DNA of 64,000 nucleotides, taken from NCBI RefSeq assembly GCF_013141725.1, contig NZ_WHNZ01000039.1, forward strand, positions 248,001-312,000, given 5' to 3'. Source of the DNA: Paenibacillus planticolens. GTDB lineage: Bacteria; Bacillota; Bacilli; Paenibacillales; NBRC-103111. The translations under genes and the position numbers were made by a program. Below are positions 8,913 to 17,286 of the stretch, in pieces (position 1 is the stretch's first letter; each line of letters starts with the position of its first letter). The notes beneath the pieces were generated by a model. It worked only from the letters and a program-made list of their open reading frames with translations. It was not told where the DNA came from and did not search any database.

Positions 8913-9863
8913 CTAGTACACGCCTTCTTCGCCCATTTTCTTCGCAATGCGATTCACAATCATAACGAGAACGAGTCCGATAAATGATTTGAATAACCCG
9001 ATTGCCGCGCTGTAGCTGAATTGGCCTTGTTTTAAACCAGCTGTATATACATAAGTATCAATGATCTCCGCAACATTTCGGTTCATAGAGTTAAGCAGCA
9101 AGTACACATGTTCAAAACCGAGTTCGAGAACCGCACCAATTTTCAAAATTAGCAAAACAATGATAACGCTGCGTAAAGCCGGCAGTGTAATATGCCACAT
9201 TTGACGAAGTCGTCCTGCCCCGTCCATACGAGCAGCCTCATATAACCCAGGATCAATGGAGGCAATCGCCGCCAGATAAATAATCGTCCCCCAGCCTGCT
9301 TCCCGCCAGATGACTTGAAGAATGTAAATCGGTCTAAACCATTCTGGAGCTAATAGAAAATTAATTTTCTCAAATCCGAAATATTCAATAATATCGTTGA
9401 TGATCCCGCCATCCATGGTCAGCATGACGAAAGAGATCGAAACGATGATTACCCATGACATAAAGTGCGGCAGGTAGACAATGGTTTGGAACGTTTTTTT
9501 GAAAAAATCCCCTTTTACTTCATTGAGCATTAGCGACATAATGATTGGAATCGGGAAATAGAACAAGAGATTCATGACGAACAAAATTAACGTATTGCTC
9601 AAAATATTCAAGAAATCAGGCTCTGTAAACAGCCGCTGAAAATGCTCCAAACCTACCCATTCGCTCCCGCTAACCCCTTTGAAAGGCTTATAGTTCTGGA
9701 ACGAAATAATCAAGCCGTACATCGGGATATATTTAAAAACGATAAAATACAAAATGCCCGGCAACAGCATGACATATATCCATTTATTCCTCCATAGCCG
9801 CCTGCTGAGCTCACTGCTCTGCTTCCTTTCCACCACGCTTTGCACAGCTTGTACTTCCTGCAT
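8913..9863 (-). CDS. Carbohydrate ABC transporter permease (LplB-like)
   Basis: This 316-residue permease has the LplB/MalF-like pattern YVMLLPGILYFIVFKYIPMYG, then six hydrophobic segments with the EAA loop LYEAARMDGAGRLRQMWHITLP. I placed the start at the ATG at 9863, preceded by AAAGGAAGAGAATT; an in-frame ATG nine codons upstream (9890) has no ribosome binding site. It is separated from the upstream binding-protein gene by a stem-loop (9896-9931), which probably lowers permease expression relative to the binding protein. It pairs with the YtcP-like permease downstream. Confidence 0.92.
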   Translation of the reverse strand: MQEVQAVQSVVERKQSSELSRRLWRNKWIYVMLLPGILYFIVFKYIPMYGLIISFQNYKPFKGVSGSEWVGLEHFQRLFTEPDFLNILSNTLILFVMNLLFYFPIPIIMSLMLNEVKGDFFKKTFQTIVYLPHFMSWVIIVSISFVMLTMDGGIINDIIEYFGFEKINFLLAPEWFRPIYILQVIWREAGWGTIIYLAAIASIDPGLYEAARMDGAGRLRQMWHITLPALRSVIIVLLILKIGAVLELGFEHVYLLLNSMNRNVAEIIDTYVYTAGLKQGQFSYSAAIGLFKSFIGLVLVMIVNRIAKKMGEEGVY

Positions 9864-9895
9864 AATTCTCTTCCTTTCCCGATGCTTCATTAAAA

Positions 9896-9931
9896 CGGGA
9901 AGGCTGCTTCTGATGACCAGCAGCCATCCCG
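9896..9931 (-). terminator. Intercistronic stem-loop between binding-protein and permease genes
   Basis: On the minus strand CGGGATGGCTGCT pairs with AGCAGCCTTCCCG across a 10-base loop and is followed by TTTTA. The U tract is short, so this is better read as a partial terminator or mRNA-stabilising hairpin giving excess binding protein over permease, as in other sugar ABC operons. Confidence 0.7.
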
Positions 9932-9987
9932 CTTAGAAACCAGTATGATTTCTTTATTTCTATTTTTCTTTATTTCCTGGCCACGCC

Positions 9988-11523
9988 TTATTTTTTGTAT
10001 TGCGCGTTATATTCTTCGATAATTTTGCTGCCGCCGCGGTTTTTCCAGTCCTCGATGGCTTTATCAAAGCCGGCTTTATCAATGTTGCCGTAGATGTATT
10101 TGTTCGTTGCATCTTTAATCACGTCTTGCAGTTGAACGCCTTTTTCCAAGTTTGTTTTGGAGTCAAGCGCTGCTACAGGGTCCTGCACAGCGAACTTCAG
10201 ATTCGCGATTTTCAGCTCATCTGCTTTACCTTGAGCAGGGATCGTTGGAATACCCAGATATCTTCCAGTTGTATCTTCATCACCAATAGCTGCGTCTGTG
10301 AACGGCTTCACTTCACGTGTCCATTTCTCTTCATCCAGTTTTTTCGCTTTGCCATCGATAACGCTGTAGTTCGCATCTTTGATACCCCAGTTTGCTAGGT
10401 TCGCTACTTCTGGCGTCATCATTTTGTCAAAGAAAGCTAAAACTTTTCTCAACTCAGCTTCGGTTTTGATCGCGGATTTAGGGAAAAGCACCACGTTCGC
10501 ATACCCTGGAAGTGCCCATGCGGCGAATTTGCCGTCAGGTCCTGCAACCATGCTGTGTACGTCTACAACGGCTGTTGGTACGTTTTTGATCAGATCTTTA
10601 TTCAGGGACGAAACGTCTGTCATCGCACCGATGTACATGCCTGCTGTACCGTTTGTGAACAGCTTCTGTTGATCCGTTTTACTTGTTGCTGCGAAGTCTT
10701 TGTTCATCAGACCCTCATCACGCAGCTTTTTGAAGTAATCCATCGTTTTCACGTATTCAGGGAACATGAACTCCGGCTGCAGCTTGCCGTCTTTAACACC
10801 CCAGTTGTTCGGAACGCCCATCCAGGCCGCTGCGGTTTTGAAAGCGCCGTAGACAAGATCGTTACGATCCGTTAGGCCGATCGTGTCTTTTTTGCCGTTG
10901 CCGTCCGGGTCGTTCTCCGTGAATGCCTTCGCCATGGCGTACAGATCTTCCATATTTGCCGGCGGCTTGAGGCCCAACTTATCTGCCCAGTCTTTACGGT
11001 AGATGAGACCTTGACGGGCGATCTCTACGCCGCGATACAGCGTGTACAGCTTGCCGTCTACTTTTGTATTGTCATTCGTTGTGGATTTTAGCTTGCTCAA
11101 GTTCGGGAAGTCTTTCAAGAGCGGTCCGATTTCCCAGAATTGACCGTCGCGGATTGCGGATTTCATTTGAATGAAAGTCGCTTGGTTTTTCAGGTACGTT
11201 ACTTGCGGCAGTGCGCCTGTCGCGAACGTTGTATTCAATTTCTCCTCGTACGTATCTGCCGGGAAGAATTGATACGTCAGCTTCGTGTTCGTTAATTTTT
11301 CGAGTTCTTTAATGATCGTATCCGGTGGCGTTTGAGCTGTGTTCAGCGGCGCCATGATTGTGATCGATGTTGGCGTGTTGTCAGCTGTTGCTTGCGGCGC
11401 CGTTGTACCAGCTGCCGCGTTCGTAGCTGCAGGAGTGGCCTTGCCCCCATCTGAGCAAGCTGCAAGCGCAAAGCTGGATACGAGCAGAATGCCTAGTGGA
11501 ATCGAGACTAAATTTCTCTTCAT
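9988..11523 (-). CDS. Extracellular solute-binding lipoprotein, oligosaccharide type (copy 1)
   Basis: This 511-residue protein starts with a lipoprotein signal (MKRNLVSIPLGILLVSSFAL, lipobox LAAC, lipidated Cys about 22) and a low-complexity Ala/Thr linker. The rest is a LipO/YtcQ-like periplasmic-binding fold, with ITIMAPLNT near the start of the mature part. It contains a conserved Asp-rich block ENDPDGNGKKDTIGLTDRND, seen also in the second copy downstream of 14058, that resembles a calcium-binding loop of this family. It captures an oligosaccharide for the two permeases encoded next. Its upstream region holds an ATGATTAT block (11641-11669) thought to be a regulator site. Confidence 0.92.
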   Translation of the reverse strand: MKRNLVSIPLGILLVSSFALAACSDGGKATPAATNAAAGTTAPQATADNTPTSITIMAPLNTAQTPPDTIIKELEKLTNTKLTYQFFPADTYEEKLNTTFATGALPQVTYLKNQATFIQMKSAIRDGQFWEIGPLLKDFPNLSKLKSTTNDNTKVDGKLYTLYRGVEIARQGLIYRKDWADKLGLKPPANMEDLYAMAKAFTENDPDGNGKKDTIGLTDRNDLVYGAFKTAAAWMGVPNNWGVKDGKLQPEFMFPEYVKTMDYFKKLRDEGLMNKDFAATSKTDQQKLFTNGTAGMYIGAMTDVSSLNKDLIKNVPTAVVDVHSMVAGPDGKFAAWALPGYANVVLFPKSAIKTEAELRKVLAFFDKMMTPEVANLANWGIKDANYSVIDGKAKKLDEEKWTREVKPFTDAAIGDEDTTGRYLGIPTIPAQGKADELKIANLKFAVQDPVAALDSKTNLEKGVQLQDVIKDATNKYIYGNIDKAGFDKAIEDWKNRGGSKIIEEYNAQYKK

Positions 11524-11640
11524 ATTTGTTTGACCTCCGTGAATTGTTTGTTTGCTACAATTTCTACAGTAAAGGGTCTTATATAGGTACCGAAATAATC
11601 ATTTACTCATTTAGCCCCGTTCTACAGGGGATGTGAGATG

Positions 11641-11669
11641 ATGATTATTGGCTGGGCAGATGATTATTG
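11641..11669. promoter_or_regulatory. Candidate AraC-type operator upstream of binding-protein gene 1
   Basis: ATGATTATT occurs at 11641-11649 and again at 11660-11668, 19 bases apart. The whole 29-base block matches 14107-14135 at 25 of 29 positions. A third, inverted copy (AATAATCAT on the plus strand) lies at 11594-11602, just before a TATATAAG-like -10 (minus strand) that lacks a good -35. This is typical of an activator-dependent promoter. The obvious candidate activator is the YesS-like protein encoded at 14209. Confidence 0.65.
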
Positions 11670-11780
11670 TCGGGGGGATGAGCTGTTATCGCGTGGTGGA
11701 TCAGGCGTTGTGGGGGGCTGGGGGGTGGTAGGCAGGCGGATTGGGGGTGCAGGGCGGAGGGGGGCTGAACGCGTGGCATA

Positions 11781-12480
11781 TCCACTCGTTAGCTTTGGGA
11801 GCGGTACTTTGGCCGTGAGCGGGGCTCTCACGTCCGTGTCAAGCTTGTTTTACAGCGTTAACTTCGACTTTCTGCTCATTCCCCACTCGTTAGCGTTGAA
11901 AAAACAACGTTACGGTAATACTTTGGCCGTGAGCGGGGCTCTCCCGTCCGTGTTAAGCTTGTTTTACAGCGTTAACTTCGACTTTCTGCTCATTCCCTAC
12001 CCGTTAGCGATGAAGAACAGCATTACAGAAAGCACTTTGACTGTGAGGCGGCCTTTTCGGACCTCTTGCTGGAGGTTCTGGCGAGGGAGTGGTCACTTTT
12101 CAGCACAAGACAGCCTTTTCGGCTCTCTCAGCTCAGCGCTAAGGCTTTTGCGACTGTGAGACGGCCTTTTCGGACCTCTCGCTGGAGATTCTGGCGGGGG
12201 AGTGCCCTCTTTTCAGCACGAGACGGCCTTTTGGGCTCTCTCGGCTGGGCTCAAGGGCCTTTGCCGCTGTGAGACAGCCTTTTCGGACCTCTCACTGGAG
12301 GTTCTGGCGGAATTGTGCCCTCTTTTCGGCACGAGACGGCCTTTTAGGCTCTCTCAGCTCAGCCCGGGAGCTTTTGCGGCTGCGAGACAGCCTTTTCGGA
12401 CCTCTCGCCAGAGGTTTCGGCAGGTTTATGCCCTCTTTCTGGCACGAGACGACCTTTTCGGGCCTCTCAGCCAGGCGGCA
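11781..12480. repeat. Tandem repeat array, 113-114 bp units
   Basis: This 700-base non-coding stretch between the two binding-protein genes is built of about six head-to-tail units. The ACTTTG block recurs at 11806, 11920 and 12034 (period 114) and CTGYGAG at 12041, 12154, 12267 and 12380 (period exactly 113). The first two units share GTTTTACAGCGTTAACTTCG; the last four share GCCTTTTCGGACCTCT and an internal half-copy (GAGACGGCCTTTT). The two halves of the array join at the third unit. A 113-base period breaks any reading frame, so it is not protein coding. Confidence 0.85.
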
Positions 12481-12502
12481 GCCAAGGCCACTGCCAAAGC
12501 AC

Positions 12503-12535
12503 AAAAAAAACCGCCGCGCACCAGCGCCGGCGGTT
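12503..12535 (-). terminator. Intrinsic terminator of binding-protein gene 2
   Basis: On the minus strand AACCGCCGGCGC pairs with GCGCGGCGGTT around TGGT, followed by eight Ts. It directly follows the stop codon of the gene that starts at 14058, so binding protein 2 is transcribed alone. Confidence 0.9.
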
Positions 12536-12540
12536 CAACA

Positions 12541-14058
12541 TCATTTCTGCGAATAAGCCTCATTATATTCTTTGATAATCTGACTGCCGCCGTTTCGCTT
12601 CCAGCGCTCAACTTCTTGCTGGAATGCGGCTTTGTCGAGTTTGCCCAGCATGTAATTGTACGTAGCGTCGGAGATGATTTTGTACAGTTCCACGCCGCGC
12701 TCGTCGTAGGTTTTCGATTCCAGACCCAGCGTCGGGTCTTTGATGATATATTGCTCATTGTCCAAGCTGAGCTTATCCGCCAATTGGGAAAGGGACTCGC
12801 TCTCGGCCACCTGCTTCACCTGTGTGTTGTTCAAATCGGCGATCATGAGCGCATACAGCGCATTCACTTCGTTCACCCGGAGCTGGGACGTCTCCTCCAG
12901 CAGCTGGACTTTGTCGCCAATCGTGGTGTAATGACGCCCTTCCAGTCCATACTTCATCAGGTTGGCGACATCTTTATCCATGGTCCGGTCAAAAAACTGC
13001 AGCACCTGCTTCAATTCCGCCTCCGTGCGGATCGCTTTCTTGGAGAACAGGTACAGCGCGCTATAGTTCGGAATCGACCAAATCCCGAACCCATTCGGGC
13101 CTTCTATATGATTCACGAGGGTGAATTTCGCCTGCGGGTTCACGATCCTCGACTCGTCCGAAAGCCGCTGCACATCCTGCATGCTGCCAATATAAACGCC
13201 GGCAATGCCGCGAATCAGCTTGTCACGCTGGACATCCTTGCTGGTCACCGCAAAATCCGAGTTGATGAGCTTCTCGTCGTACAGTTTTTTCATGTAGTCC
13301 ATGGTGTCCACATAGGCCTTGCTTTCGAATTCCGGCGCAAGCTTCCCATTCACAGCACCCCAGTTGTTCGGTGTGCCGAAATAGGAGCTAATCGTTTTGA
13401 AGGCGCCGAACACCAAATCATTCCGGTCGGTCAACCCGATCGTATCATCCTTGCCGTTGCGGTCGGGATCGCCATACGTGAAAGCTTTTAACACTTGATA
13501 AAGCTCTTCCAAATTCGTCGGCTTGGCCAACTTCAGATTGTCCAGCCAATCCTCGCGAATAATCAGGCCCTGGCGGGATGACGGCCGCTCGGTGTACAAG
13601 CCATAGATTTTGCCATCGACAGCCGCCTGTCCCAAAATCTCCTTATTCAGCCTCTTCAGATTTGGATACGCTTCCAAATAAGGTCCAATGTCCCAGAAGG
13701 CGCCGGAACGGATCGAATTTTTCATCAGCATGTAATCGGTGTATTTCACATAGGTCGCTTTTTTGAGCGAGTTTGTGGTCAAGGCTGTATTCATTTTATC
13801 GGTGTAAATGCCATCCGGAACCCAGTTCAGATCCAGCTTCGTATTTGTCTTTTTTTCAATCTCCTGAACGAGCTCAGGAATAGGCGGATGCGGAAAATGA
13901 AGCGGTGCCATAATCGAAATGACAGGGCGATCACCGTTCGCTTCAGCCTCCTGGTTGGAGCTTTCTTTCGTGCAGCCGCTAAGCAAAACAATCATCAGCA
14001 GCCCGATAATAAATGGACGACAGTGCTTCAAAATTTTCCCGTGTACATGTATACTCAT
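12541..14058 (-). CDS. Extracellular solute-binding lipoprotein, oligosaccharide type (copy 2)
   Basis: This 505-residue lipoprotein (lipobox LLSGC, lipidated Cys about 29) is a clear paralogue of the binding protein at 9988-11523. Both share IMAPL at the start of the mature domain, the block GDPDRNGKDDTIGLTDRNDLVFGAFKT, and the WxxNGGSxIIxEYN C-terminus. It begins after AAGGGGGAAAGTC. It has its own terminator and no permease genes follow it directly, so it probably shares the permeases at 7986-9863 and widens or tunes the substrate range. It is divergent from the YesS-like regulator with a 150-base shared control region. Confidence 0.92.
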   Translation of the reverse strand: MSIHVHGKILKHCRPFIIGLLMIVLLSGCTKESSNQEAEANGDRPVISIMAPLHFPHPPIPELVQEIEKKTNTKLDLNWVPDGIYTDKMNTALTTNSLKKATYVKYTDYMLMKNSIRSGAFWDIGPYLEAYPNLKRLNKEILGQAAVDGKIYGLYTERPSSRQGLIIREDWLDNLKLAKPTNLEELYQVLKAFTYGDPDRNGKDDTIGLTDRNDLVFGAFKTISSYFGTPNNWGAVNGKLAPEFESKAYVDTMDYMKKLYDEKLINSDFAVTSKDVQRDKLIRGIAGVYIGSMQDVQRLSDESRIVNPQAKFTLVNHIEGPNGFGIWSIPNYSALYLFSKKAIRTEAELKQVLQFFDRTMDKDVANLMKYGLEGRHYTTIGDKVQLLEETSQLRVNEVNALYALMIADLNNTQVKQVAESESLSQLADKLSLDNEQYIIKDPTLGLESKTYDERGVELYKIISDATYNYMLGKLDKAAFQQEVERWKRNGGSQIIKEYNEAYSQK

Positions 14059-14106
14059 GACTTTCCCCCTTGCTGCATCAGCGTTTTGCGGTCATAATCA
14101 GAGAAA

Positions 14107-14135
14107 ATGATTATCCGCCGGTCAGATGATTATTG
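14107..14135. promoter_or_regulatory. Candidate AraC-type operator between binding-protein gene 2 and the regulator
   Basis: ATGATTATC at 14107 and ATGATTATT at 14126 are direct repeats 19 bases apart, linked by CGCCGGTCAG. The block matches 11641-11669 at 25 of 29 positions in the same orientation relative to its target gene. It lies 49 bases before the binding-protein ATG and 74 bases before the regulator gene start, so it could serve activation and autoregulation. Confidence 0.65.
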
Positions 14136-14208
14136 ATCTAAACGCAAGACTTGTCTAAAATACATAGATAGTCAGCAATGACCATCCTGGAATAAGGTGT
14201 TGGATGCG

Positions 14209-16527
14209 ATGCCCAATTTAAGTTTCCTTAGCAAAATGACCATGTTCGGGTTCTTGCTCAGCACGCTCCCGGTAATTTTCATCGGCGCTTTTGCCTTCAT
14301 GACCTCGTCGAGCGAGATCCAGAAAAATGTCAACGAAGGTAAAATGCAGCTGATCACTCAAATCAATTCCAATGTAGAGCAGAAATTAACGACTGTCAAC
14401 CATACACTTAATCAGGTCATTAATTCCACCGTGCTCAAAAAAGCGATGGATATGCCGCTAACTGTAAACGATTTCATGATGTACGACGATCTGCGCAGCG
14501 AGATTCGGTACATGCAATCTTTTGACACGAAGCTGGAAGATGTCATCTTGATCAATGCCCGCCAGAACTGGATGATTAAGAACTCGGGGCTGTATCGTTT
14601 TGACAGCTACCCTTTTTACGATAAATTTCTGAACCTGATGAACACGCAGGAGAACAGCACGTGGGTAATGAATCCGTCGAAGTGGTTTTTTACCGAGGAA
14701 AATGCGCGGAGTGTGGCCTGTGATTACAGTATTTCGCTGGTCAAAAAGCTGCCAACCACCGGCCTGGAGAAATACGGTTTGGCAGTTGCGAATATTCCTG
14801 CCTGTTCCCTGCAGGATTTGATTCAGAACGATACCAAGCTCGATGACATCCTGATTATGGACGAGCACAAACGGATTCTGATGCATCCGGATGCCAGTCT
14901 GATCGGCAAACCTATTGCGGAGTCCGGCCTTACGGATCTAAGCCAGCTTGATGCGCCTACGGGTCAATTCACGGCGGATATCAACGAGAAGCGCTATTCC
15001 GTAAGTTATTTGCACTCAAACTTGAATAATTGGACCTATTTATCTTTGACCTCCATTGACAGCTTAACCAAGGAATCGCGCAAAATCGGAATCTACACCA
15101 TCTACATCTGCATTCTGATGCTGCTCATCTCCATGCTGCTCGCTTGGCTTGGTTCGCGTAAGATGTACTCGCCGATCCAGCTCCTGCTCAACCAAATCGG
15201 GGGCCTCGTTACCGTGAACCAGAAGCGGAAGGCCAACGAGTTCCAGATGATCAGCGAGCATGTCCATACGTTGTTCCAATCGAAGTCCCAGCTGGAAAGA
15301 GAGGTTCACCAGCATATCGGCCAAGTGCGGACGTTCTTCTTAATCAAAGCTTTTCAAGGGCACATTAAAGTGAGCGAACTGCCTGAGAAATTAGCCCAGT
15401 TTGGCTATACCCAACAGATTGAAGAGTGGAAAACCATGTCCGTCATTACGCTGCAGATCGACTCTATCGACAATACGCGTTATGAGAAGAGAGATTTGGA
15501 GCTGCTGCTTTTCGCGGCGCACAACATGATTGAGGAGCTCATTCCTTCGGAACAGCGGCTCACGCCTGTCATTATCGATCAGACGGTGGTTACCTTGATT
15601 GGAAGCCCGGATAGCGAAGCTGCCGCTTTTCGCAATACCGTCTATGCCTTAACGGAGCAGATGCAGCAGCACATCTTCAGCTATCTGAATCTGCATGTCA
15701 GCATCGGAATGAGTCTTCCCATCCATGCTTTCTCGCAAATGTCGATTGCCTACAAAGAAGGACTGGAGGCGTTGAAGCATCGCATCAAGCTCGGCGAAGG
15801 CATCATCATTCAGTACGAAAATATTAACTCGGGCAAGCATTTCTTGAATCTGAACTACCCGAAACCGCTCGAAAATGAATTAATGGACGCGATTAAGCTC
15901 GCTGAAAAGGATAAATCCAAAGAGCTGCTGCGGCAGCTGCTGCAAGCCGTATTTGCCGCACCGCTCTCGCCGCAGGAATATCAGATTCCGCTGGCGCGGC
16001 TGCTCAACAACCTGCTGATGGTGATGCAGGAGTCCGGGATCTCCTTGAATCAGATTCACCCTAACAAAGGCTCGCTCTTCGAGGAGCTTCTGGATCTGCA
16101 TATGACGGCGGAAATCGAAGACTGGTTCTGGACAGAGGTCATTCACCCGCTGATCCGCATCTACCGCGACCGGCAGGATGCCCAGTACCACAATATTTCG
16201 GAAAAAATTATCGATCTCGTGCAAAAATATTACGATACCGACCTGACGCTGGAGGAATGCGCTTCCAGACTGCATTACAATGCGAATTATTTGAGCAGCA
16301 TTTTCCGTAAGGAGACGAACTGCTCCTTCAGCGATTACTTATCGGCCTACCGGTTCAACATGGCCAAAAAATGGCTGTCGGAAACCGATTTGCCGATCAA
16401 GGATATCTCCTCCAAGCTGCGCTATAACAATTCGCAGAATTTCATCCGGTCCTTCCGCAAACAGGAGGGAATTACACCGGGGCAATATCGCGATAAGCAA
16501 AAAGAGGGCGGAGCTCCGAATCTTTGA
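14209..16527 (+). CDS. Membrane-anchored AraC-family regulator (YesS-like)
   Basis: This 772-residue regulator has one transmembrane helix near the N-terminus (about 9-29) and a second at about 288-308 (IYTIYICILMLLISMLLAW), which bracket a roughly 260-residue extracellular Cache-like sensor. A linker/coiled coil and a long cytoplasmic region lead to an AraC DNA-binding domain at about 660-765 (DLTLEECASRLHYNANYLSSIFRK, then DISSKLRYNNSQNFIRSFRK). This is the layout of YesS, which controls rhamnogalacturonan genes in Bacillus. It is divergent from the binding-protein genes and is the natural candidate for the ATGATTAT sites. An in-frame GTG at 14197 is an alternative start; AAGG at 14194-14197 favours the ATG at 14209. 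Confidence 0.9.
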   Translation: MPNLSFLSKMTMFGFLLSTLPVIFIGAFAFMTSSSEIQKNVNEGKMQLITQINSNVEQKLTTVNHTLNQVINSTVLKKAMDMPLTVNDFMMYDDLRSEIRYMQSFDTKLEDVILINARQNWMIKNSGLYRFDSYPFYDKFLNLMNTQENSTWVMNPSKWFFTEENARSVACDYSISLVKKLPTTGLEKYGLAVANIPACSLQDLIQNDTKLDDILIMDEHKRILMHPDASLIGKPIAESGLTDLSQLDAPTGQFTADINEKRYSVSYLHSNLNNWTYLSLTSIDSLTKESRKIGIYTIYICILMLLISMLLAWLGSRKMYSPIQLLLNQIGGLVTVNQKRKANEFQMISEHVHTLFQSKSQLEREVHQHIGQVRTFFLIKAFQGHIKVSELPEKLAQFGYTQQIEEWKTMSVITLQIDSIDNTRYEKRDLELLLFAAHNMIEELIPSEQRLTPVIIDQTVVTLIGSPDSEAAAFRNTVYALTEQMQQHIFSYLNLHVSIGMSLPIHAFSQMSIAYKEGLEALKHRIKLGEGIIIQYENINSGKHFLNLNYPKPLENELMDAIKLAEKDKSKELLRQLLQAVFAAPLSPQEYQIPLARLLNNLLMVMQESGISLNQIHPNKGSLFEELLDLHMTAEIEDWFWTEVIHPLIRIYRDRQDAQYHNISEKIIDLVQKYYDTDLTLEECASRLHYNANYLSSIFRKETNCSFSDYLSAYRFNMAKKWLSETDLPIKDISSKLRYNNSQNFIRSFRKQEGITPGQYRDKQKEGGAPNL

Positions 16528-16555
16528 TCTTCAAAGGCGGCATGTAACGGATGCC

Positions 16556-16604
16556 AAAAGCCTCCGTAGCCACCAAGCAATTGTTGGTGGCTACGGAGGC
16601 TTTT
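16556..16604. terminator. Bidirectional terminator, 21-bp perfect inverted repeat
   Basis: Arms 16556-16576 (AAAAGCCTCCGTAGCCACCA and one more A) and 16584-16604 are perfectly complementary around a 7-base loop, with A and T runs at the ends. It sits between the convergent AraC regulator gene and the 94-residue gene and can serve both. Confidence 0.9.
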
Positions 16605-16647
16605 GCCCCTTCGTTAAACGATGTAAGCAGAAGGCCTGTTCGGCATT

Positions 16648-16932
16648 CTACTCGCTTGGATCTACTGCTGCCTTCAACGCGGCACGATTGTTCCATAAGA
16701 AGGAAAGCACGCTGTTGCGCTCTTCAAAAAACGCTTCATTTTCATCCAAATAATCTTTGCCCCGCCCATGTACGCTGAAACGGTCATCGTTATAGTTCAT
16801 CAGCGTCCATTGCCCCCCGCGCTTGTTATCAGCGAATACAAGGTATAATTTCTGGCCCGAAGGATCCCACTTCGCATACGACGAAAAGTTGTCCAAAATC
16901 AGGCCAATGTCATCCTTCTTCTTAATTTGCAT
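16648..16932 (-). CDS. Small conserved-looking cytoplasmic protein of unknown function
   Basis: This 94-residue protein is charged and has no membrane segment or signal peptide. It has an excellent ribosome binding site (AAAGGAGATAAGATC before the ATG) and ends before the bidirectional terminator, so I regard it as a real gene. Readable features are an N-terminal KKKDD, a Trp/Tyr-rich central beta-like part (WDPSGQKLYLVFADNKRGGQWTLMNYNDDRF), and a helical C-terminus. I do not recognise the family. It is transcribed alone. Confidence 0.75.
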   Translation of the reverse strand: MQIKKKDDIGLILDNFSSYAKWDPSGQKLYLVFADNKRGGQWTLMNYNDDRFSVHGRGKDYLDENEAFFEERNSVLSFLWNNRAALKAAVDPSE

Positions 16933-17286
16933 GATCTTATCTCCTTTTCCTTTTCATTCAGGCATATTTAGTAGAACAGGAACATAGTAAACGAGAATGA
17001 ATGAAAATGTTGTCGGACTGTGTGAACGGGTCATGGGAACCTTTGTCGAATTGCGATTTTCTTGGCCTTTCATTTCATCATGCAGCATGCCTGTAAAAGC
17101 GAGAAAAAGCCCGAGGATATCAGGTCCTCAGGCTCTTTTGGCATTGTCGGGTACAGAAATATCTGGAGTTTCTCCATGTAATCTTAACAATTATTCAGAC
17201 CATCTATATTAGGAAGAGTCCGCTTATGGTCTGGGGGCTGTCGTCCGTTCTCCGTGATGAGCGGTCGGCTGAATGCGGCCTATGGC
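16933..17286. other. Intergenic region with one terminator-like hairpin
   Basis: No gene is supported. A hairpin at 17108-17134 (AGCCCGAGGA paired with TCCTCAGGCT) has TTTTT on the minus strand and CTTTT on the plus strand. It is the probable terminator of the minus-strand isomerase gene that stops at 17287. A 71-codon plus-strand frame at 16997 has no ribosome binding site and overlaps the hairpin. Confidence 0.6.

Noticed and set aside
11638..12159. 173-codon plus-strand frame in the repeat array
   Set aside because: Low-complexity Gly/Arg start over the ATGATTAT block, then translated repeat units whose frame is broken by the 113-114 base period.
11781..12480. CRISPR array
   Set aside because: The units are continuous 113-114 base tandem repeats without unique spacers, and no cas genes are present.
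12202..13491. 429-codon plus-strand frame
   Set aside because: It runs antisense through the second binding-protein gene and into the 113-bp repeat array. It has no ribosome binding site and no recognisable domain, and the repeat period is not a multiple of three.
16997..17212. 71-codon plus-strand frame
   Set aside because: It overlaps a terminator hairpin and lacks a ribosome binding site.
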